Assembly: GCA_900752445.1 (NCBI GenBank)
Contig: CAADVN010000173.1
Location: 1-10,872 of the forward strand
Origin: an uncultured Oscillospiraceae bacterium
Lineage (GTDB): Bacteria; Bacillota; Clostridia; Oscillospirales; Oscillospiraceae
Direction of reading: 5' to 3'
DNA length: 10,872 nt
Part shown: piece by piece, positions 6,954 through 10,872 of the stretch
How positions within the stretch are numbered: the first letter of the stretch is position 1
How the letters are laid out: the number at the start of each line of letters is the position of its first letter
Translations under genes and position numbers: made by a program
Notes under the pieces: model-generated
What the model was told of the DNA's origin: nothing
What the model saw: only the letters and a program-made list of their open reading frames with translations
Databases searched by the model: none

Positions 6954-7658
6954 TCAACCTGCACGGCCCACGCCGACGTTCGTCTTGCCGTTCGGCCTGG
7001 GCTCTACGCCCGCCTCACGCAGCTGCTCCATGGCGGGGATCTTACCGTCCGCCATGCGGCAGATGACATCGACGCTGAACACGGTGTCTATGTGCTTCTG
7101 CGCCTCCTTGAGCTCCTCCAGCAGCGCTGGCAGGCCCGCGGGCTCCATGCAGCCCTCGATGAGGAAGTAGAGCGCACGCTCGTTTTTGAATTCGTCCTTG
7201 ACGACGCCGGGCTCGTCCTCCCTGAAGACGATGAAGGAGGGGTTCTCCTTCTCCAGCTTCACGCCGTGCTTGACGACGATCTTCGCTATGTACTCCACGT
7301 CCCTGAAGCTCGCGCCGGTGGAGGGCCGGCCCATCTCGCAGGTGATGCCGACGACGCCCTCGGGATAGCGGTTCGTGACGTCGTTGGTCTTCATTTCCTG
7401 GGTTCCGCGGCCGGGTATGCCGGTGTTGGGGCTGCGCTGGCGGACGTTGCTGAAAATGGCCCTTATGAGCCGGGGCCAGGCCAGGGTCTGCTGCACTATA
7501 GCGTCGCGGGGACAGACCTTGGCGAAGCGGCAGTTGCCACACTCTACACAGAGGTCGAAGTTCACGGTGGCCTTGCCGTCCACTATGCTTATGGCGCGCA
7601 CGGGGCAGTAGGGCAGGCAGAGCCCGCAGCCCACGCATTTGTTGACGTCTATTACCAA
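6954..7658 (-). CDS. Double [4Fe-4S] ferredoxin-domain protein with unrecognised C-terminal domain
   Basis: 234 aa. Residues 1-55 form a ferredoxin domain with C8, C11, C14, C18 and C37, C40, C43, C49. The second motif has five residues instead of three before its last Cys-Pro. A basic linker (61-85) leads to a domain I cannot name (about 86-202), with GRGTQEMKTNDVT (83-95), CEMGRPSTGASFRDVE (107-122), FLIEGCMEPAGLP (165-177) and IDTVFSVDVICRM (190-202). Its beta-alpha alternation could be an ACT- or ferredoxin-like sensor or electron-transfer fold (inference). The start is TTG at 7658, supported by GGAGG 7 bases upstream and by the ferredoxin motif beginning six codons later. It sits between two paralogous carriers and 13 bp before the Cys-rich gene, so the pair probably acts together in redox or regulation of the pathway. 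Confidence 0.82.
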   Translation of the reverse strand: MVIDVNKCVGCGLCLPYCPVRAISIVDGKATVNFDLCVECGNCRFAKVCPRDAIVQQTLAWPRLIRAIFSNVRQRSPNTGIPGRGTQEMKTNDVTNRYPEGVVGITCEMGRPSTGASFRDVEYIAKIVVKHGVKLEKENPSFIVFREDEPGVVKDEFKNERALYFLIEGCMEPAGLPALLEELKEAQKHIDTVFSVDVICRMADGKIPAMEQLREAGVEPRPNGKTNVGVGRAG

Positions 7659-7665
7659 AATATTA

Positions 7666-7670
7666 CCTCC
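7666..7670 (-). promoter_or_regulatory. Ribosome binding site supporting a TTG start
   Basis: GGAGG on the minus strand with 7 bases to TTG at 7658. No in-frame ATG lies nearby, so TTG is the best initiation codon for the Fe-S gene. Confidence 0.65.
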
Positions 7671-7685
7671 AGTCCTGCCCGGCCG

Positions 7686-8900
7686 TCACAGATACAGCGA
7701 CAGCCCCCAGAGCGGGGTGAGCAGATAGTTGATGATGGGCACGACTATGCAGCAGAGGGTGCCGAAGATGAAGCCGGGCAGCGGGGAGTCCTTCATCTTG
7801 TACCAGCCGTAGCCGAAATTCATGTACATGAGATAGTTCGCGCTGATGCACCAGAACCAGCCGCCGCAGAACATCATGGGCAGGAGCACGGTGCAGGGGT
7901 TGTAGCCGAGCGAAATGCAGATGGGCGTGCAGATGGGCACGGCCGTGACGCAGAACAGCACGCCTATGGGCAGGGCCTTGAGCTGCGTCTTGCAGTCCTT
8001 GAGGCCTATGCCGGGCAGCATGCCTATTGCCGCCCAGATGAGGGCCGCCTTGGCCGTGGTCACGCCGAGCAGCATGGTGACGACCATGCCCAGGACGATG
8101 ACGACCCAGCGGATCTCGGAGCCGCTGATGGGGCCCAGCTCTTTGAGCTGGGAGTCGTAGTACTCGCTGGAGAGGATGTTCAGCTTCTCCTTGCCGAGGC
8201 GGAAGCACTTCCAGTAGATGAAAGCGAGGGGGCCGATCATGACGAACCAGACGGGGATGCCGATCTTGGCCCAGTTGGCGTAGCTGATGTCGATGAGGAA
8301 GTCGCCGGCCGCCGTCTGCATGTAGGACATGCCGCCCACGTTGCCGTTGGGGGAGCCGCCGACCAGGATACATCCGCCGAAGTAGGCGGCACAGTTGACC
8401 ATGGTGAGCATGGCCGCACCCCACTTGCTCTCGCCCGGCTTTTCGCCCATGGCGAGCAGCAGGGTGTTGGCGATGGAGCTCATCAGCAGCGCGATGCCGA
8501 TGTTGGAGACGAACCAGGAGATGAACGAGGTTATGGCCGCAAAGGAGAAAAACAGCATCGCCGGCTTTCGCCCGAAGGTCTTCAGCGCCCAGTAGGCAAA
8601 GCGCTTGGCAAAGGGCGTGTAGGAGAGGCTGTTGGCCACCAGCAGCATGCCCAGCAGGGTGTAGAAGTTGGACGAGCCCAAATTCGACTTGACCGCGTCC
8701 CAGGTGAAGAGCCCCAGCGTGGTGCCGAAGGCCAGGATGCCTATGCCGGCTATGGACATGTCGAGCGGGGCCACCGTCATCCAGAAAATAGCTGCTACCA
8801 GAAAGCCTAGGGCCTTGGAACAGTTCTCTCCGTACTGGCTCATGTCTATCAACCCGATGAGCAGATAGAGCAGCACCGTACCGATGATGGCGATGATCAT
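7686..8900 (-). CDS. SLC13/DASS-family transporter, frameshifted at the 5' end and internally shortened
   Basis: 404 aa from the first in-frame ATG at 8900, polytopic membrane protein, clearly paralogous to the carrier at 4743-6218. The first signature loop is present (FVSNIGIALLMSS, about 130-142), as is GGSPNGN. Three points mark it as damaged or diverged. First, ATG 8900 has no ribosome binding site, and homology continues upstream of it (GQHSGGVLKSKR beside GEYTGIPLNRR of the paralogue) to a stop at 8955-8957. The strong start at 8989 is in a different frame. Second, the paralogue's residues from about 352 to 410 are absent, and with them the second Asn loop (VNCTHGAQ). Third, an 11-bp direct repeat lies at that junction. 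With one base restored the protein would be about 434 aa, still short for DASS carriers. Pseudogene is likely; an active shortened variant is possible. Confidence 0.72.
   Translation of the reverse strand: MIIAIIGTVLLYLLIGLIDMSQYGENCSKALGFLVAAIFWMTVAPLDMSIAGIGILAFGTTLGLFTWDAVKSNLGSSNFYTLLGMLLVANSLSYTPFAKRFAYWALKTFGRKPAMLFFSFAAITSFISWFVSNIGIALLMSSIANTLLLAMGEKPGESKWGAAMLTMVNCAAYFGGCILVGGSPNGNVGGMSYMQTAAGDFLIDISYANWAKIGIPVWFVMIGPLAFIYWKCFRLGKEKLNILSSEYYDSQLKELGPISGSEIRWVVIVLGMVVTMLLGVTTAKAALIWAAIGMLPGIGLKDCKTQLKALPIGVLFCVTAVPICTPICISLGYNPCTVLLPMMFCGGWFWCISANYLMYMNFGYGWYKMKDSPLPGFIFGTLCCIVVPIINYLLTPLWGLSLYL
7916..7938. repeat. 11-bp direct repeat at the internal deletion junction of the transporter
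   Basis: TGCAGATGGGC occurs at 7916-7926 and again at 7928-7938, one base apart. It encodes the duplicated Pro-Ile-Cys within ICTPICI, exactly where the paralogue has about 59 more residues. This is what a slippage or illegitimate-recombination scar would look like. The link to the deletion is inference. Confidence 0.55.
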
Positions 8901-8989
8901 GCGCTTGCTTTTGAGGACGCCGCCGCTGTGCTGGCCGTAAAGGTCTATAGCCTGTCACGGTCAACAAGGGCTTTGCTTTGTTCTGACAT
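8901..8989 (-). pseudogene. Out-of-frame 5' start of the first transporter gene
   Basis: ATG at 8989 follows AAGGAG with 8 bases spacing, the best start signal in the region. Its frame reads MSEQSKALVDRDRL and stops at TAG (8945-8947). The transporter frame is open from just after a TGA (8955-8957) and reads QAIDLYGQHSG there. Joining the two by one missing base between about 8945 and 8957 gives an N-terminus colinear with the paralogue (MKEMKPGPVKDSILDIAGEY). No X-XXY-YYZ slippery heptamer is present. A real one-base deletion or a sequencing error both explain this. Confidence 0.6.
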
Positions 8990-8997
8990 TTTCTCAG

Positions 8998-9003
8998 CTC
9001 CTT
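8998..9003 (-). promoter_or_regulatory. Strong ribosome binding site for the first operon gene
   Basis: AAGGAG on the minus strand, 8 bases before ATG 8989. Its quality indicates that 8989 was the intended start of the transporter gene, although the frame is now broken a few codons later. Confidence 0.7.
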
Positions 9004-9090
9004 TTCTTGACTGTATTTTTTGCGGAAACACCGGTCCTTGCTGTGCCTCGCTATTCATCTCCCCTCTGCCCGCTTTACCGGGCGAAATCA

Positions 9091-9100
9091 CTAAATTTAG
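9091..9100. repeat. 10-bp palindrome at the operon promoter
   Basis: CTAAATTTAG is a perfect palindrome. It touches the candidate -10 element of the leftward promoter (9099-9104) and could be an operator. Short AT-rich palindromes also arise by chance. Confidence 0.35.
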
Positions 9101-9127
9101 TTTACACAACAAGTCCGTATTTGTGAA
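9099..9127 (-). promoter_or_regulatory. Candidate promoter of the catabolic operon
   Basis: On the minus strand, TTCACA (9127-9122, five of six bases of the -35 consensus) and TAAACT (9104-9099, four of six of the -10) are exactly 17 bases apart. Transcription would begin near 9092, giving a leader of about 100 bases. This is a pattern match only. Confidence 0.45.
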
Positions 9128-9141
9128 ATATCAAAATTTCA
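9124..9141. promoter_or_regulatory. Inverted repeat overlapping the operon -35 element
   Basis: TGAAAT (9124-9129) and ATTTCA (9136-9141) are perfect 6-bp arms around a 6-base spacer. They overlap the candidate -35 of the operon, a sensible place for a regulator site. Binding by the adjacent LysR protein is inference. Confidence 0.35.
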
Positions 9142-9202
9142 TAGTATTTATGCACAAAAGGAATCAAAAATATCAGCACATTCATGTAAACTATTCCTAA
9201 AA

Positions 9203-9219
9203 TTCATAACATTGATGAA
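9203..9219. promoter_or_regulatory. TTCAT-N7-ATGAA dyad, candidate LysR-type binding site
   Basis: A perfect 5-bp dyad with a 7-base spacer, the general size of LysR-type recognition sites. It lies between the two divergent promoters and upstream of the regulator's own -10. The strict T-N11-A form is not met, because the bases at that separation are C and G. Confidence 0.4.
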
Positions 9220-9246
9220 CAACTGGAATATGCCGGTGCGAACATT

Positions 9247-9257
9247 TATAATATAAT
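9247..9257 (+). promoter_or_regulatory. Candidate -10 region of the LysR gene
   Basis: Two overlapping perfect TATAAT hexamers (9247-9252 and 9252-9257), about 60 bases before the TTG start. No good -35 is found 16 to 18 bases upstream (TGGAAT at 9224 is weak). This could indicate an activator-dependent or self-regulated promoter. Confidence 0.4.
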
Positions 9258-9275
9258 AACTTTAATTCGACCTGG

Positions 9276-9300
9276 GTTTTTCGAAGCCGGGGCGAAAAAC
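9276..9300 (+). promoter_or_regulatory. Leader hairpin immediately before the LysR ribosome binding site
   Basis: GTTTTTCG (9276-9283) and CGAAAAAC (9293-9300) form a perfect 8-bp stem around a 9-base loop. GGAGG begins at the very next base (9301). An alternative, mutually exclusive 5-bp stem, TTCGA (9266-9270) with TCGAA (9281-9285), shares the left arm. It may affect translation initiation of the regulator, or it may be an operator. Confidence 0.4.
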
Positions 9301-9314
9301 GGAGGTGGAGAGGC

Positions 9315-10199
9315 TTGGAGCTTAAGCAGCTACAATACTTTTACGCTGTTGCGAAACACGAAAACTTTTCCCTGGCCGCCGAAGAGCTGTTTGTGGCCCA
9401 ATCGGCCCTCAGCAAATCCATACAAAAGCTTGAGAGCGAACTGGGAGCCCAGCTTTTCATACGCAATTCCAGAAATGTACATTTGAGCCCCGCGGGTCTG
9501 GAGCTGCAGAGCAGGCTGAGGAGCCTGCTGCCCGCCGTTCTGGACTTGAAGCCGATCATTCAGGACTTTGAGGAGGACTATTCGCACTCCCTGCGCCTGT
9601 CCATCCTGGCCTCCTCGACTAACGTCAAGGACCTCATCGCGGAGTTCGCCGCGAATTATCCCAATGTCTGCATCACAATGAACCGGAGCGAGGACTACAT
9701 GGACTATGACCTCAAATTCTCCTACGGCTCATATGACCCGGACAGGGAGTACTCCATCCTCCTGAAGGAGCATGAATTCTACCTGCTGATAAGCTCGAAG
9801 CACCCGCTCGCCAAGCGGGACAACGTGAACTTCAGCGAGCTTGCGGACACCCCGCACATCCTGAATATAAGCACATACAACGTCAGCGTGAGGATACAGC
9901 AGGCCATCAGGGACTCGAAGGTGGAGCTGTGGGAGCGGTTCCGCATCCTGGACAACGACCTGCTCTGCCACATGGTGGAGCTGGGGCTCGGGTTTTCCGT
10001 GTCCCCCGAGCTGCCACAGCTCTTCTCAAAATACGACATAGCGGTGGTACCGCTCGAGAACCACTCGATAAAAAGCCCGCTGTACCTGTCCTGGACGAAG
10101 TCGCAGTACCTCACCAGGGCCGCGAGGCATTTTATAAGGCATGTGTGCAGCTACTTTGACCTGGACGCGGACGCCGAACTGGCCCGGCTCGGCCTCTGA
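9315..10199 (+). CDS. LysR-family transcriptional regulator
   Basis: 294 aa, normal for the family. The N-terminal winged helix-turn-helix is clear: MELKQLQYFYAVAKHENFS, the recognition region AAEELFVAQSALSKSIQKLE (21-40), LGAQLFIR (43-50) and LSPAG (57-61). A helical linker (about 65-88) leads to the periplasmic-binding-protein-like effector domain, starting LRLSILASS near residue 92. The TTG at 9315 is chosen because the typical LysR first residues begin there, GGAGG lies 9 bases upstream and no ATG is nearby. It is divergent from the ten-gene operon, so it most likely regulates that operon in response to the transported carboxylate or a pathway intermediate. That is inference from position. 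The hydrolase gene follows after 32 bp with no terminator. Confidence 0.92.
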   Translation: MELKQLQYFYAVAKHENFSLAAEELFVAQSALSKSIQKLESELGAQLFIRNSRNVHLSPAGLELQSRLRSLLPAVLDLKPIIQDFEEDYSHSLRLSILASSTNVKDLIAEFAANYPNVCITMNRSEDYMDYDLKFSYGSYDPDREYSILLKEHEFYLLISSKHPLAKRDNVNFSELADTPHILNISTYNVSVRIQQAIRDSKVELWERFRILDNDLLCHMVELGLGFSVSPELPQLFSKYDIAVVPLENHSIKSPLYLSWTKSQYLTRAARHFIRHVCSYFDLDADAELARLGL

Positions 10200-10231
10200 G
10201 CGGCCGCGCTGAGAAAGAAAGGAGAGAGACG

Positions 10232-10872
10232 ATGGACGCATGTTATACTCTGGGGAAGGCCGCAGACGGCATTTGGAGCATAGAGGAGCGGAACGTGCGC
10301 GCCTTTCTCGCCGTGGGCGGTGACAGGGCGCTGCTGATAGATACGGGCTATGGGGGCGGTGACCTCGCCGGGCTGGTGCGCGGGCTGACGGCAAAGCCCG
10401 TACAGGTCGTCCTCACGCACGCGGACATGGACCACGTCGGCGCGGCGGCCCAGTTCGACACGGTCTTCGCGCACCCGGCCGAATTTGACAGGTACGCCTC
10501 CCGGGGCCTCCCCGGGCCGCCGCCGAAGCCGCTCTGGGAGGGCGGCAGGCTGGACGCAGGCGGTTTGGAGTTTGAGGCGCTGCTGCTCCCGGGGCACACG
10601 CCCGGCAGCATTGCCCTGCTGGAGCGGCGCCGCCGGCTGCTGATCGCCGGGGACACGGTGCAGACGGCTGAGGTATACATGTTCGGCCCGGGCCGCAGCC
10701 TGGCCGCGTACATTCACAGCCTGAACAAGCTCTGGAGTATGCGGGACTGTTTCGACAGCGTGCTGTCCTCGCACGGGCGGCCCGTGAACGGGCCCGGCCT
10801 CATAGCCGAGCTGCGGCGCGGAGCCGAGCGGCTCCTGCGCGGGGGGCCGGCCCCCCCGGCCCCACCCCGCCC
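10232..10872 (+). CDS. Metallo-beta-lactamase-fold hydrolase (3' end beyond window)
   Basis: 213 aa visible, open to the last base with no stop. It starts at ATG 10232 with GGAG 7 bases upstream. MBL-fold metal ligands are recognisable: HADMDH (63-68), H122 in PGHTPGS, D141 in AGDT and H181 in SSHGRPV. The first motif is HxDxDH rather than the common HxHxDH, so one metal site is altered; some subfamilies tolerate this. LLIDTGYGGG (34-43) is the usual early strand and turn. The substrate is unknown. Hydroxyacylglutathione-hydrolase-like thioesterase or lactonase roles would be compatible with the locus, but nothing proves them. It is probably co-transcribed with the LysR gene. The last ten residues are Pro/Ala/Gly-rich and encoded by a C/G-homopolymer region, so sequence quality there is a concern. 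Confidence 0.8.
   Translation, partial: MDACYTLGKAADGIWSIEERNVRAFLAVGGDRALLIDTGYGGGDLAGLVRGLTAKPVQVVLTHADMDHVGAAAQFDTVFAHPAEFDRYASRGLPGPPPKPLWEGGRLDAGGLEFEALLLPGHTPGSIALLERRRRLLIAGDTVQTAEVYMFGPGRSLAAYIHSLNKLWSMRDCFDSVLSSHGRPVNGPGLIAELRRGAERLLRGGPAPPAPPR
10841..10856. repeat. 16-bp perfect GC palindrome near the window end
   Basis: GGGGGGCC followed by its reverse complement GGCCCCCC, lying in the reading frame of the MBL-fold gene past its metal-binding core. A similar GGCCGG core with long C-runs occurs at the opposite edge (26-43). Both may mark hard-to-sequence ends rather than functional sites. Confidence 0.4.

Larger units (their letters stand above)
8990..9314. other. AT-rich divergent intergenic regulatory region
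   Basis: 325 bases without a convincing gene, clearly more AT-rich than the flanking coding DNA from about 9090 to 9270. It separates the leftward catabolic operon from the rightward LysR gene, the usual arrangement for a LysR regulator and its target. It holds candidate promoters in both directions, several dyads and leader hairpins listed separately. A leader stem (GCCCG at 9068-9072 with CGGGC at 9079-9083) lies close to the predicted operon transcript start. TTCAT occurs at 9138, 9181 and 9203, spacings of 43 and 22 bases, close to whole helical turns. Confidence 0.7.

Noticed and set aside
6927..8810. A very long open frame on the plus strand opposite the Fe-S pair and first carrier
   Set aside because: It is antisense to three genes with clear motifs, has Ala/Gly/His/Asp-rich low-complexity composition typical of GC-rich antisense frames, and shows no recognisable domain.
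8945..8957. Programmed -1 ribosomal frameshift in the first carrier
   Set aside because: No slippery heptamer at the site and no convincing downstream pseudoknot seen. A one-base deletion or sequence error is simpler.
8945..9058. Earlier in-frame ATG at 9058 as the start of the first operon gene
   Set aside because: The purine-rich stretch is only about 2 bases from it, while ATG 8989 has AAGGAG at 8-base spacing and matches the paralogue's N-terminal length.
8928..9200. Plus-strand frame of 90 codons across the intergenic region
   Set aside because: It overlaps the 5' end of the carrier gene and AT-rich promoter DNA, lacks a ribosome binding site and has no recognisable features.
1..10872. 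CRISPR array, tRNA/rRNA genes, insertion sequences, phage genes
   Set aside because: No regularly spaced repeats, no cloverleaf with CCA end, no transposase-like frame or terminal inverted repeats were seen on either strand.

Overview
The window reads as one catabolic locus from a GC-rich, strictly anaerobic, fermentative bacterium. The support for this is strong AGGAGG-type ribosome binding sites, a ferredoxin-linked 2-oxoacid oxidoreductase, a butyrate kinase and several oxygen-sensitive Fe-S proteins. A high-GC clostridial lineage (Oscillospiraceae-like) or a Synergistota-type amino-acid fermenter would both fit. This placement is inference; no rRNA or other marker gene is present.

Layout. 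Ten closely spaced genes run leftwards on the minus strand from about 8989 to 58. In transcription order they are: a damaged SLC13/DASS-type carboxylate transporter (7686-8989); a two-gene unit made of a double [4Fe-4S] protein with an unrecognised C-terminal domain (6954-7658) and an unrecognised Cys-rich protein (6287-6940); a second, apparently intact DASS transporter (4743-6218); a ketopantoate-reductase-family dehydrogenase (3778-4725); the four subunits of a VOR-type 2-oxoacid:ferredoxin oxidoreductase (delta 3530-3733, alpha 2453-3514, beta 1710-2438, gamma 1149-1694); and butyrate kinase (58-1152). Gaps are 13 to 62 bp, with one 4-bp ATGA overlap, so a single operon is likely. The only long non-coding stretch (8990-9314) is AT-rich and holds divergent promoters and several dyads. 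Rightwards from it run a LysR-type regulator (9315-10199, TTG start) and, 32 bp later, a metallo-beta-lactamase-fold hydrolase cut off by the window end (10232-10872).

How it may work together (inference). A carboxylate is imported or exchanged by the DASS carrier. The PanE-family enzyme interconverts a 2-hydroxyacid and a 2-oxoacid. The VOR complex oxidatively decarboxylates the 2-oxoacid to an acyl-CoA and reduces ferredoxin. Butyrate kinase makes ATP from the acyl phosphate. A phosphate acyltransferase, needed between the last two steps, is not in the window. The Fe-S/Cys-rich pair has no role I can name and is the most likely place for new biology. LysR, divergently placed, is the probable operon regulator.

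The main anomalies are in the promoter-proximal transporter. It has an apparent one-base frameshift near its start codon, and it lacks about 59 residues relative to its paralogue, including the second Asn-containing substrate/Na+ loop. An 11-bp direct repeat sits at the junction.
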